From Pseudomonas sp. Seg1 (GTDB lineage Bacteria > Pseudomonadota > Gammaproteobacteria > Pseudomonadales > Pseudomonadaceae): a stretch of DNA of 64,000 nucleotides. A program made the position numbers and the translations under genes. The first letter of the stretch is position 1; the number at the start of each line of letters is the position of its first letter. The stretch covers positions 1,056,001-1,120,000 of the forward strand of contig NZ_AP021903.1 of assembly GCF_018326005.1 (NCBI RefSeq). The letters are read 5' to 3'. Below, piece after piece: positions 48,364 through 58,640 of the stretch. The notes beneath the pieces are model-generated. The model made no database searches, was not told the DNA's origin, and saw only the letters and a list, made by a program, of their open reading frames with translations.

Positions 48364-49950
48364 CTAGAGATCGTCCATCCAGTTGGTTTTCGGTTTCTGG
48401 TCGGCGAGGAATTCTTCCAGCGTGTGATCCTGTTCAATGACATGCATTTTTGGCGCCGAATGGGCATTCGGTGCGGCTGGCGGCTCCTCGGTGCTCGCGG
48501 TCTGTGGCATCAGGTTGACGCCGAAATGATCATTGCCTGAAGGCTTTTTGCCGGGCGTTGGCGAGGTCACGGCAATGATCGTTGCCTGGTCAGGGCGGCG
48601 CATCGGAATGACCACGCTGGTGTCCGCGTTCAGATAACTGGCCATCGTTGCCAGGGTGAGGCCGACAAACGGCGAGGCCGAGCCAGTGTCGCCCAAGCGC
48701 TGGGTCAAATCGTAGCTCTCGCGCGAATCGAGCAGGTCTAGCGGACTGTGCGCGGCGGTGAGCGCTGGCAGCAGTTCAGCCAGAGGTGTGGTGTTCAAGC
48801 CACCATCAAAGAAAACTCGAGCCGGTTTTTGAGGGAGCCCGTCAGTAGCGCTTTTCCAGCCTGCGGCCAGTTTGACGGTCAAGGCTTCGCGCTTGAGGCG
48901 TTCTCCGTTGTCAGGCCGTAGCAGCGACACGGTGACTGGTCGATGCAGTTTGGCCAGCACGGGCAGTGCGTCCCATTGCTCGAAAGCGCGTTGAGTCCAT
49001 GGTTGAGGAATGAACTCCGACGGTTGGAACTCCACAGTTGGTTTACGTGCGCCCCAACCGGAGAATTCCGGGTCGATCTTGTTCTCGTTCACCTTCGCGA
49101 ACTGGGCGTAATAACGCAGCCATTCCACGCGCTCGGGACGGCCGACGACCAAGGCGACCATTGAGTCGGTGAGTTCGCCGGGTTGTCGCGGCCCGGTGCC
49201 GAGGCCGATGGGTTTATTACCTTTCGTGCTCAACGCCAAGGCCATGTTGAAGCCTTCATTGGCGTAGACCAGCAGTGCCGGCAAATCTGGATTGTGCTCG
49301 AAGGTCTGGAACAACGTCTCCAGTAAATCTTCGGGGGTATCACTGCAGACAATTCCGTCCTGCATATTACGAATGCGATGCCAGTGCAACCCGGCGGGGC
49401 CGCGCAGGTCATTGACCATCACCGACAGGCTTTTCCGGGTTCTTTCAGGCGTAAAGCGCAGATTCGGTGTATCGGGTTTCCAGCCACGAACCACGGTCAC
49501 GGTCGGAATGGGCCATTTCTCCAGGAAATCGCGCAAGCCCAGCTCCAAGGCATCTGCCTCCCTCTTCTCAGAGGCGGCATCCTTGTCATCGGCGGTTACC
49601 GGGTACTTCTTCGGGTCCATGGGCAGGATGCTGCCGACGTGCAGGGCTTCGGATTGTCTGGCATTTTGTTCTTGCAGGGTTTGCCAGGCCTGGCCTTGGC
49701 GGTAGACGTCAAGGCTCATTCCGATGCTGAGCACATCGAGTGTTTCCAGGCGAGGCGAAGTGGCAGGGGCGCGGTAACGAGTATCAGCAGGCATGGCGGC
49801 GGCCTCCTTGGCCGAAGTATAGGAAGCCACGGGCGAAGCCGGGCTGACAAAGCAACGGCTAGCCGTCAATAAATGTTCAGCCGATTGAGCCAGATGACTG
49901 GTCAGCAGAAGGCTGGTGAAAGACAGGTACGTAAGTAGCTCGCGCATCAA
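48364..49950 (-). CDS. tla3: DUF2875 type VI lipase adaptor, Tla3-like
   Basis: This 528-residue protein matches the DUF2875 adaptors that load Tle3 lipases onto VgrG; in P. aeruginosa Tla3 (next to tle3) is described as cytoplasmic. Here the first 25 residues (MRELLTYLSFTSLLLTSHLAQSA after the initial Met) look like a signal peptide or anchor, which is unexpected. It overlaps tle3 by 4 bp (ATGA), so adaptor and effector are made together. The C-terminal tail is Pro/Ala/Lys-rich. Confidence 0.82.
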   Translation of the reverse strand: MMRELLTYLSFTSLLLTSHLAQSAEHLLTASRCFVSPASPVASYTSAKEAAAMPADTRYRAPATSPRLETLDVLSIGMSLDVYRQGQAWQTLQEQNARQSEALHVGSILPMDPKKYPVTADDKDAASEKREADALELGLRDFLEKWPIPTVTVVRGWKPDTPNLRFTPERTRKSLSVMVNDLRGPAGLHWHRIRNMQDGIVCSDTPEDLLETLFQTFEHNPDLPALLVYANEGFNMALALSTKGNKPIGLGTGPRQPGELTDSMVALVVGRPERVEWLRYYAQFAKVNENKIDPEFSGWGARKPTVEFQPSEFIPQPWTQRAFEQWDALPVLAKLHRPVTVSLLRPDNGERLKREALTVKLAAGWKSATDGLPQKPARVFFDGGLNTTPLAELLPALTAAHSPLDLLDSRESYDLTQRLGDTGSASPFVGLTLATMASYLNADTSVVIPMRRPDQATIIAVTSPTPGKKPSGNDHFGVNLMPQTASTEEPPAAPNAHSAPKMHVIEQDHTLEEFLADQKPKTNWMDDL

Positions 49951-52094
49951 GGGACACCACCAAAACGAATGGGCTCGCCATTCTTCAGTTCAGTCCGGGT
50001 CTGCGTGGCCACCAATGCGGGCATTTGATCATTCACAGCGTCAGGCAGCTTGCCACTCTTTCGATAGATCACCGTGGCGTCGATCAGCGGTTTATTTTCA
50101 TCCTGAAGATAAAGCGCCTCCACATCGTCATCCGGTCCGTCACTCTGTAATTCCGCGTCAGCCTGGGCCCTCCCTCTGGCGCGGGTGCTCCCACAATCCA
50201 GTCGCCAATCCGCAACACGACACAGATACGCATAAAAGGTCGCATCATCAACGCTCTCACCTGCACCAATTGCCACGTCATAGGCCAGCACTTGTCGGCT
50301 ATGTTCAGGGTTGTTGGGAATGGATGAGTGAAAGGACTGAGCTTCCGAGTACTCCTCGCCTTGGAGACGTAGCCGCGCCTCATAAGGCGTTTCCCCGCGA
50401 GTGATCAGAACCATGCCATTGCCTTGAGACCGAGCGGCAAACACATGAGCCCACTGCGAGGCGTCCTTGCCCTTGTTGCGGGCCTCTTCAACGCTCTTGA
50501 TGTCTTGTCCATATTGGAAAGCCAAGGCCTCTTCCATGGTCTCCTGACGGCTGCGGCGTGGGTTTTCTGGCTCCCAGCCTCCATTGGCCACGCCGATCGA
50601 AGCATCGACAGGATCCAGTTTGTCCTTGACCTGGTACACCCCGCTTTTTGATTGCTCTCCAGGGGCGGTGACGACGCCGTCGTTAGCAAAGTTCACGTCA
50701 CCCGGTACCGGTAATTGAGGTGCGGTCAATACCACGCTGGCGCCCTTGTCCAGGCTACCATTGGGTATCCGGTCCATGAAGCCCAGTCCGGTGTCTTCCC
50801 ATGGTTGCTCACTGTCCTGGCGCAATAGGTAGACGTAAGGAGGCACATGTTTACCGACGGGTTCTTTTTCGCCTTTACGTTTGCGCAGGGTAAATACCCG
50901 TTGATGGAAACGTTGCGGAAGGATCTTGCGCGCGGGCTGGCCATCGACCTCCTCGCCGATACCCTGCCAACCGATACCCTGGACGTTCTTCAGGCCCACA
51001 ACCTGATCCTGAGGGGTGAAATAGAGAAAAGTGCAGCCGCGGTTGTCACGTTCATTGAAGGTGATTTTTTCTCCACGGATCGTGGTTTGACATGCTGATG
51101 TACCCGTCCAGCCAGGTCCGCCAATCGCGCCGTAGCCCTGTTTGTTTTTCAGGGCTACGCCCGATAGGGCTGGCACCGGATTAGGGCTGCCCGCGATGAA
51201 TTGCAAGATGCCGTTGAGCGTAGCGATGCGCGCGCCGGTCGTTTGCTGACCGCCCAATTTCTGGACTTTATCCATATTGGGCTGAAACAGGCTGTAGGGT
51301 GAGTTGAGCATGACCACGCCATCGGCGGGTTTGGCACCGTCTTCTTTGAGGAAAGCATGGGCCAACAGCGTAAGAAGCGTGCCCTGACTGTGGCCAACCA
51401 CGTTGATCGTATCGTTCGGATGGCGTTTGTGAATGATCTTGATCAACATGGCCAGGCGCATGGCAGCCAGCACCATGTAGCGCCGACCGGCGGCTGAAAA
51501 CAACGGGTGGGTCAGTGTGCCACCGATCCTGTTCAGGGAAATGAATCCGAGCAGCATGCCGTTGAAACCCTTGCCCCACATATCCGGCAGGTTGGTGGTG
51601 GCGTTGGCGAACTGGCCGCCTTCCTTGGTACCGGCCTTGTCCAGGCGGTTGCCATCTCGATCCAGCCACTGACCGTGCTTCTCGTCTTTCTGAATGAACG
51701 CCTCTTCCTCGCGAAACCCCCAATAGAATGGCACTACCACACTGCGCGGCTGGCATCCCTCGCTAGTGGTTCCTGACTTGCGACGAAAGTACACGGCGTC
51801 AGGGTTAATGGCCTTGCCGTCATCATCGTCGGGCACACTGTAGCTGGCCGGCAACAGGTATCCCGGGTTGTTCGCGCCGTTGGGGAAGGTACGTGGCATA
51901 TCGAGACGTTCGTTCAGCCCCGCGCACAGACCCTGCTCAATACGTGCGTAGCAACCCGCCAGGTCGTTGACGCCGTGCACGAGGATCGTCACACAGGGCT
52001 TCGGTGGTGGTGGAATCAGGTGGATATCGCCACCGCTGGGCATGGTGATCGATTGGCTGGAAGCGATCTTTTTCGGCTGGGTAGGATCAGTCAT
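49947..52094 (-). CDS. tle3: Tle3-family type VI lipase effector
   Basis: This 715-residue antibacterial effector has an alpha/beta hydrolase N-terminal half with TILVHGVND (oxyanion, about 36-44) and the nucleophile GHSQG (Ser236), and a DUF3274-like C-terminal half. Tle3 acts in the periplasm of the target cell. ATG 52094 follows an AAGGAGG; an ORF start at 52121 covers that ribosome site and is rejected. It has no signal peptide, as expected for a type VI cargo. Sits 74 bp after its likely immunity gene. Confidence 0.85.
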   Translation of the reverse strand: MTDPTQPKKIASSQSITMPSGGDIHLIPPPPKPCVTILVHGVNDLAGCYARIEQGLCAGLNERLDMPRTFPNGANNPGYLLPASYSVPDDDDGKAINPDAVYFRRKSGTTSEGCQPRSVVVPFYWGFREEEAFIQKDEKHGQWLDRDGNRLDKAGTKEGGQFANATTNLPDMWGKGFNGMLLGFISLNRIGGTLTHPLFSAAGRRYMVLAAMRLAMLIKIIHKRHPNDTINVVGHSQGTLLTLLAHAFLKEDGAKPADGVVMLNSPYSLFQPNMDKVQKLGGQQTTGARIATLNGILQFIAGSPNPVPALSGVALKNKQGYGAIGGPGWTGTSACQTTIRGEKITFNERDNRGCTFLYFTPQDQVVGLKNVQGIGWQGIGEEVDGQPARKILPQRFHQRVFTLRKRKGEKEPVGKHVPPYVYLLRQDSEQPWEDTGLGFMDRIPNGSLDKGASVVLTAPQLPVPGDVNFANDGVVTAPGEQSKSGVYQVKDKLDPVDASIGVANGGWEPENPRRSRQETMEEALAFQYGQDIKSVEEARNKGKDASQWAHVFAARSQGNGMVLITRGETPYEARLRLQGEEYSEAQSFHSSIPNNPEHSRQVLAYDVAIGAGESVDDATFYAYLCRVADWRLDCGSTRARGRAQADAELQSDGPDDDVEALYLQDENKPLIDATVIYRKSGKLPDAVNDQMPALVATQTRTELKNGEPIRFGGVP

Positions 52095-52168
52095 CGCCCA
52101 TTTCCTCCTTGAAAATTCCATTGGTCTGCGCGTGGGGGCAAGGTCATGACGGATTTGTCCGCTGGCGC

Positions 52169-52906
52169 CTATTGGCGCTGCGCCTCAAAAACGAAGGGAT
52201 CGCCCTGATTCGGGAAGTGCAACAGGTACTGCACCACCGGTTTTTTTGCTTGGGGTACCCGGTAATCCACTTGCAGCCCGGTCGGATTGTTTTCCAGCTC
52301 TGCCCCAAGGTATGCGTTTTCCGGATAGCTGAACTGATTGCCGGGCGCCTTGCGAATGGCCGAGCAAGATGAGAAAAGTCGCGGTAACGCGTAGAGATGC
52401 TGCTCGTGTACCAGCAACACCAAGGGATAGCGACTACCGTAGCCACTGCTGACGTAATGCAACTCCAGGCACGTTGAGGCGCCTTGGCGCCAAGCCGTGG
52501 CGGTCGCCACGTTTTCCGGATCGATGGGGTCACCGACGGGCCATTGCGGCGAGGCGAGGTTGACCGCCTCGCGCAGCGGCCAACGTTGTTTGCCGACCGT
52601 CAGGGCCTCTCCGTCAAAGACAATGACGGGTGTGCCTTTGGGCGGGTCGAGCTTCAGTTCGTCGGGCGCGCTCCACTGCGCATCCTCAAAACGTTCAAAT
52701 GCCGGGCGCATGGCGTTGACCCACAGGCAATGCCTTGGCGATTCAGAGCAAGGCCTGGCCAGCTCGCTGCCGTCTCCGGCGAACAGGTTGTCGCCCAGCG
52801 ACCGATAGAACGCACGGTAATCGGTGAACTGTACCGGGGCGGCCTGCGCCAGAAAGGGTAGGCCCGCAACGAGAAACAGGCTCAGACAACGGGTGAGTTT
52901 GCTCAT
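52169..52906 (-). CDS. Periplasmic immunity protein, Tli3-like
   Basis: This 245-residue protein has a signal peptide ending near FLAQA and a secreted, Trp- and Cys-containing domain. By position (upstream of tle3, after vgrG) it corresponds to Tli3, the periplasmic immunity protein to Tle3. Its start overlaps the SleB-like gene by 4 bp, so it may equally guard against that enzyme. Sequence alone does not say which; a dual role is possible. Confidence 0.72.
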   Translation of the reverse strand: MSKLTRCLSLFLVAGLPFLAQAAPVQFTDYRAFYRSLGDNLFAGDGSELARPCSESPRHCLWVNAMRPAFERFEDAQWSAPDELKLDPPKGTPVIVFDGEALTVGKQRWPLREAVNLASPQWPVGDPIDPENVATATAWRQGASTCLELHYVSSGYGSRYPLVLLVHEQHLYALPRLFSSCSAIRKAPGNQFSYPENAYLGAELENNPTGLQVDYRVPQAKKPVVQYLLHFPNQGDPFVFEAQRQ

Positions 52907-53517
52907 CGATATTCCTTGGCGCCGGTTGCCTTGATGTACTCCGGATTGGTGGTCCAGAAGATCGTTTTGCCGATGGCGGCAGTGGACCGGTATACGTGGT
53001 TATAACGCCCCCGCTCGCGGACATTGACCATGGTGTTGGTCTTTTTGTTGAGCTGCTTCCAGTAGGTGATTTTTTCCGGCTTCGAGACTTGCGCAACACC
53101 GAAAATGTTGTGCGAGGGGGAGCCGTAGTGGAACCCGTCCGAGTGTCGGGGGTTGGTCGAATCCTTGATATCGATGCCATCCCACCAGTAAGCACCATTG
53201 GAGGGATCATTGCCGCGCTGGGCGAGAGCATCCCGCGCACTCTCCACTGCCGAGCGCATGTTCGGATCTGCATTGATGTCCGCTTCCGAAGCCGCCATGA
53301 GTTGGTTGTAACGCTCATTCTTGCCCCGCGCTGCAACGATATAACTGTCCCCGGTCTCCTTGAGCAGGCTGGCGACGTCGGCCAGCCCCCACGCGCGCAT
53401 ACGGTTGGTCACCGTAAAGCAAATGCCGCGGACTTCCTGCGGATTGTTGTCCGTCGAGGCTTCGCCATATCCGATGGCCGCGAGTTTGCGCACCTGTGGC
53501 GTGATGAGATCAGGCAT
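52903..53517 (-). CDS. SleB-like cell-wall hydrolase, candidate type VI effector
   Basis: This 204-residue protein resembles the SleB/cell-wall hydrolase family, lytic enzymes that act on peptidoglycan. The likely catalytic Glu19 is in IGYGEAS, and the C-terminal half has YWWDG and HYGSPSHNIFGV, comparable to the family HxxY/NHIFY region. It lacks a signal peptide, fitting delivery by VgrG. It overlaps vgrG by 8 bp and the periplasmic gene by 4 bp. Confidence 0.7.
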   Translation of the reverse strand: MPDLITPQVRKLAAIGYGEASTDNNPQEVRGICFTVTNRMRAWGLADVASLLKETGDSYIVAARGKNERYNQLMAASEADINADPNMRSAVESARDALAQRGNDPSNGAYWWDGIDIKDSTNPRHSDGFHYGSPSHNIFGVAQVSKPEKITYWKQLNKKTNTMVNVRERGRYNHVYRSTAAIGKTIFWTTNPEYIKATGAKEYR

Positions 53518-56269
53518 TTTGTGTCTCCTTTACCGGCCACGACTCCAGCTCCAGCTCCATGTCAGCGGGGAAGTCAGGCGTGCGATCACCGGATCCCTCG
53601 GCCACGACTTCCCCGGCGGACATCACCTTGAAGTGGTGTGGCGCGGGACCACCCTGGTCATCCTTGAATTCAAAAAACTGCACAATTTCCTCCGCCTCGT
53701 CAGCAGCACCAGCATCGGCCGCACTGGCGGCTGCCCCTGCGCCTCCTCCCGCCGCGCCTGCCGCTGCGGGGGCGGGCGGCTTGAGCATGGCGACGTTGGC
53801 AATGCTCATCACATCTTTCTGCAGCAACTGTGTGGCGCCCTGAGCATCCGTCACGCCTTCGACCACTTCGCCATCGGACAGGGTTATTTTGTACGGCATG
53901 TTGGGCATCGCCGACGTCCCGTCGATCTGCTTGAGCATGAAGCGTCGCTGGGTATCGCCGACTTTGAATTTCGGCAGTTCGGCTTCCAGGCTGGTCGCAC
54001 CGAGCAGGCTGTGCTTGGCCGCTTTGACGATCAGGTTGCCGGGCATGCCCAGTTCGATATTGCCGCCCTTGAGGGTGATGTAGGCCCCGCCACACATCAG
54101 GGTGATGTGCTCTTTCGCCGACACCAGCACATGCTGGTTGCTCGCGCTGACTTCCACACTCTGATCCGCCTCCAGGCGGATGTTGTTTTTCTGCGCCTGC
54201 AACAGCATTGGGCCCTGGTGGGTGATCTGGCGCATTTCGCCGCTGTGGGCAAACATCCCCAGGTCGCTCCCGGCATTGAGCACAAACTTCTGCCCCGAGG
54301 TCTGTTGCTGATTCTGTTGGGCAATGGTGTCGATATGCTCACCCGCTGCCACCGTGATGCTCTTGGGGGATGCCGCCGCAATGCCGGCTTCACCGCTCAT
54401 GGCAATCGCCGGATTGCCACCGTTGGTCTTGCCCGACTCGTCGTTCGCGCCGTTGCCCAGGTCGCGAACCGCATCGCTGAGGGTTTTCTGCGGTGCCTTG
54501 TCATGGCCGACACCCTGGTTGTCCTGGGCGTAGTCCCCCAAGTCCTTGGCCAGTTTCAACGCTGCTTCCAGTACCTGTATGACCGAGCCGCGATTGAGGT
54601 GGCCGCCGCTGGCGTTCATTTGCTCCTCGGTACTGAGCAGCAGACCTTTGGCCGCCCGCAGCGCGCCGTGTTCGTCGGTGCGCAACTCGAAACCTTCGCC
54701 GCGCGGCTCACCACCGCTCGGCCGCGGATGCGTCAGGTAACCCAGATGCAATGCGGTGCTGCCGTGATCACTCATCAAGGCAGCACTGATCTGCTTGGTA
54801 GTGTCGTCAATGCGCAGTTCGTTGGCCCGAGTGCCCTTGTATTCCTTGCTTTTGATGGTACTGAGAATCTTGTGATCGGGCAGTTGGTAAGGCGGCATGT
54901 TCGTTGCCCGGTACGTGCGACCGGTAATGATCGGCTGATCGCAGTCGCCGTCCAGGTAATCGACGATGACCTCCTGGCCGATGCGCGGGATCGCCATATG
55001 GCCCCAGTCCGCGCCCGCCCAGTTCTGCGCCACGCGCACCCAGCAGGAGCTGAATTCGTTGTTCTTGCCTTCCCGGTCCCATGGGAACTGGACCTTTACC
55101 CGACCAAATTCATCCGTGTAGATCTCTTCCCCGTCCGGCCCGGTCACCGTCGCAATTTGCGGCCCGTCGACAATCGGTTTGGGCATCGGCGGGGTGCGCC
55201 ATTCGGTTTCTTCGCAAACGATCTCTGCGACAAAGTCATAACTCACGCCGACATCGGCACCGGCGGACTCTTCTTCCTGACTGGCGTGCTGGATGCCCTT
55301 GTGAGTGATCCTCAGCGAGCGCCACCAGCGATTGAAATCTTCTCGGGGGTGGCCGGTGAGCTGGAAAGAGAAACCCGGGATCAGGCGCGGATCGTCGCCT
55401 TCGACAACGGCGATCCGCGCGTCGCCACGGTGCCCCAGCAAGCGATTCTGGGTGAAGGGTTTACCGGCAGCGGTGGCCTTGTAGCGGCCCGGATAGTCAT
55501 AGCGTTCGTAGTTAGGCGTTTGATGTTGCAAATCATCGCCGGCGAAGTTCTGCTGCTGGTCGAAGGTCGGGCGCTTGAAGGTGTAGTCGCGTTGGGTCTG
55601 CTCGGCCGTGCGGACGTTCTCGGTGTAACTGAACGCATAGAGGACGGGTTGCGTGGCATCCGCTGCAGGTTCAGTGGTGTAGAGCACCGGAGCGCCTTGA
55701 ATACGCTCCTGCACATAGAGTTTGTCGCCCTGGATCAGCGTGTGAGTGCTTTCATTGCATTTGAAGAAATAGAACAAGCCTTCTTCACTGGACAGCCGAT
55801 CGAACAGGTACAAGTCGGTGTCGCCGACCTGCGTACAGTATTCGCGCGGCAAATGTTCGCTGTTGATGTGTTGCTGATAGTCGAGGATGCCGTGCTCGCT
55901 CAACACGGACTTGATGATGTCCGGCACGTTTTTCTGCTGAAAAATACGCCAGTTGGAACTCAGGGCGAGGCGAGCGAGTTGTGGTTCGACAACGGCGCGA
56001 TAACGCGTGCGGCGAAAGCCGGTTTTGCCTTGTGTGAAGCTGGACACCAGCCCGTGGACATGGCGCACGACCGTGCCGCCCTGCCAGATCGTGAGTAGTG
56101 AGGGCTGATCGAGAACCTTGCCGAAATCGATGTTCGGGTTGTGGCTGGCCAACTCGATGCTGAGTCGAAAAGGTTCACAAACGGCTTCCTCCAGCGTGAA
56201 CTCTACGACCTCGAACTCCATCTGCCCTGACAACACGGAAAACGTGAACTTCAAATCCCTTTGACGCAT
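53510..56269 (-). CDS. VgrG type VI spike protein with C-terminal extension
   Basis: This 919-residue spike has the gp27-like N-terminus (FTFSVLSGQMEFEVVEFTLE), gp5 OB domain (ATVTGPDGEEIYTDEFGRVK, then VQFPWDREG), a DUF2345 region and, from about residue 790, an extra domain (ITLSDGEVVEGVTDAQGATQ) and an Ala/Gly-rich linker of about 35 residues before the end. The extension probably docks cargo. No zinc-protease HExxH is visible, unlike VgrG2b. Full length; start ATG 56269. Confidence 0.93.
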   Translation of the reverse strand: MRQRDLKFTFSVLSGQMEFEVVEFTLEEAVCEPFRLSIELASHNPNIDFGKVLDQPSLLTIWQGGTVVRHVHGLVSSFTQGKTGFRRTRYRAVVEPQLARLALSSNWRIFQQKNVPDIIKSVLSEHGILDYQQHINSEHLPREYCTQVGDTDLYLFDRLSSEEGLFYFFKCNESTHTLIQGDKLYVQERIQGAPVLYTTEPAADATQPVLYAFSYTENVRTAEQTQRDYTFKRPTFDQQQNFAGDDLQHQTPNYERYDYPGRYKATAAGKPFTQNRLLGHRGDARIAVVEGDDPRLIPGFSFQLTGHPREDFNRWWRSLRITHKGIQHASQEEESAGADVGVSYDFVAEIVCEETEWRTPPMPKPIVDGPQIATVTGPDGEEIYTDEFGRVKVQFPWDREGKNNEFSSCWVRVAQNWAGADWGHMAIPRIGQEVIVDYLDGDCDQPIITGRTYRATNMPPYQLPDHKILSTIKSKEYKGTRANELRIDDTTKQISAALMSDHGSTALHLGYLTHPRPSGGEPRGEGFELRTDEHGALRAAKGLLLSTEEQMNASGGHLNRGSVIQVLEAALKLAKDLGDYAQDNQGVGHDKAPQKTLSDAVRDLGNGANDESGKTNGGNPAIAMSGEAGIAAASPKSITVAAGEHIDTIAQQNQQQTSGQKFVLNAGSDLGMFAHSGEMRQITHQGPMLLQAQKNNIRLEADQSVEVSASNQHVLVSAKEHITLMCGGAYITLKGGNIELGMPGNLIVKAAKHSLLGATSLEAELPKFKVGDTQRRFMLKQIDGTSAMPNMPYKITLSDGEVVEGVTDAQGATQLLQKDVMSIANVAMLKPPAPAAAGAAGGGAGAAASAADAGAADEAEEIVQFFEFKDDQGGPAPHHFKVMSAGEVVAEGSGDRTPDFPADMELELESWPVKETQNA

Positions 56270-56377
56270 TGAACTGTTCCTTGGTCAGGTGAGAAAGAGA
56301 GTCCGCACATCAACTCTGCAAGACATCCATCACATCGACCAGCAGAGCTGGCCGATGTGTGAAGCGATCAGCCGTAA

Positions 56378-56893
56378 TTAAACGACTGGAGCACGCCAGT
56401 CATCGGAACCCGAAGTACCGGATACTTCGTGGGTCCAGGTGATTTTGCGGTAGGTGAACTGCACTTCTTCCAGGTGGGTGAAGTGCGAGTTGCCTGGATC
56501 CTGGCAGTTGTGCATTTTGTTGTTGATGGCGACGATGATCGCGTCTTCCAGTTTGGTGGTGTAGTAGTGCTCTTGGGTACCTTGAGCCGAAGTACGGAAC
56601 CACTGGATAACGATTTCGCTCATGCGCTCGCCCGAAGTCAGAGCAGCTTGCAGCAGAGGCGAAGCCTTGTCGTAGACCTTGGTGATCACAACTGGCTTGT
56701 GTACGCGCTGACCGGTTGGCTGACCGGATTGCGGGTCACGCGGGATGATCACGTCGTGGCTGAAAGCCTGAACCATGACCTGGTCTTCGTGGCCCTCTTG
56801 AAAAGTGTTGCCAACCGAGTCGGCGGTAAAAGCGCCGGCAGTGATCAGACCTTGTTTTTCGCCAGTGACCGACATGTACGCTGGTGTTGCCAT
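56378..56893 (-). CDS. Hcp type VI tube protein
   Basis: This 171-residue protein is an Hcp of the Hcp1/H2-type (MATPAYMSVTGEKQGLITAG, SHDVIIPRDPQSGQPTGQRV). It hexamerises into the inner tube of the secretion system. AAGGAG lies about 9 bp before ATG 56893. First gene of the island; a sigma-54-type promoter and dyad array lie upstream. The sheath, baseplate and ClpV genes must be elsewhere on the chromosome. Confidence 0.95.
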   Translation of the reverse strand: MATPAYMSVTGEKQGLITAGAFTADSVGNTFQEGHEDQVMVQAFSHDVIIPRDPQSGQPTGQRVHKPVVITKVYDKASPLLQAALTSGERMSEIVIQWFRTSAQGTQEHYYTTKLEDAIIVAINNKMHNCQDPGNSHFTHLEEVQFTYRKITWTHEVSGTSGSDDWRAPVV

Positions 56894-56963
56894 GGGAATG
56901 CTCTCCTTGCTCGAAGTGACACGTTAAACAAGCACTATTGCCTGTCCGTGTAAGTTCTGAGAT

Positions 56964-56979
56964 ATCAACTTTCGTGCCA
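56964..56979 (-). promoter_or_regulatory. Sigma-54 -24/-12 promoter of hcp
   Basis: On the minus strand the sequence reads TGGCACGAAAGTTGAT, close to the RpoN consensus TGGCACG-N4-TTGCW with one substitution. It places the transcript start near 56952, about 60 bases before the hcp ATG. RpoN is encoded in the same window. Confidence 0.75.
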
Positions 56980-57062
56980 GTGATTCGATAGTCATTTCGG
57001 ATCAAGGATTTAAGTGAATTACCTCATCCGTGCAGGTTAGTTGGACAGGCAGAACCCGCGAA

Positions 57063-57108
57063 AAGTGCGCAAGAAGTTGCGCAGTACTGCGCAACTTCTT
57101 GCGCACTT
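57063..57108. promoter_or_regulatory. 46-bp perfect palindrome, two abutting TGCGCAA-N4-TTGCGCA dyads
   Basis: The whole 46-base segment is its own reverse complement; it contains two copies of the 18-base dyad TGCGCAAGAAGTTGCGCA in opposite orientation around GTAC-type centre. It lies about 85-130 bp upstream of the sigma-54 promoter of hcp, as an enhancer site would. The regulator is unknown. Confidence 0.75.
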
Positions 57109-57111
57109 GGC

Positions 57112-57129
57112 TACAGCCCTTTGGCTGTA
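57112..57129. promoter_or_regulatory. TACAGCC-N4-GGCTGTA dyad
   Basis: An 18-base dyad with the same 7-4-7 layout as its neighbours but a different sequence, between the 46-bp palindrome and the third TGCGCAA site. Confidence 0.45.
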
Positions 57130-57170
57130 AGGTCTGTAGCGGTTTCAGGGGGTGTTTTATTATGAGCAGT

Positions 57171-57188
57171 TGCGCAACTTCTTGCGCA
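57171..57188. promoter_or_regulatory. Third TGCGCAA-N4-TTGCGCA dyad
   Basis: TGCGCAACTTCTTGCGCA is identical to one half of the palindrome at 57063, placed about 65 bp farther upstream of hcp. Confidence 0.7.
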
Positions 57189-58567
<1,379 letters not shown>

Positions 58568-58577
58568 ATCGCAGACG

Positions 58578-58609
58578 CAAAAAAACCGGCCAATTGGCCG
58601 GTTTTTTTA
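58578..58609 (+). terminator. Terminator after trxB
   Basis: AAAACCGGCCAATTGGCCGG followed by TTTTTTT, a perfect stem with T run. Confidence 0.92.
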
Positions 58610-58640
58610 TGCCCGAGTTTCAGGTTCAACACAGTTCCAA

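Noticed and set aside
53360-56098. 912-residue open frame on the plus strand
   Set aside because: Antisense shadow of vgrG; it has no ribosome site or known domain.
57063-57108. Palindrome as a terminator, phage attachment site or CRISPR repeat
   Set aside because: No T run, no integrase or phage genes, and no regular spacers. The copies sit upstream of a sigma-54-type promoter, which fits a regulator site better.
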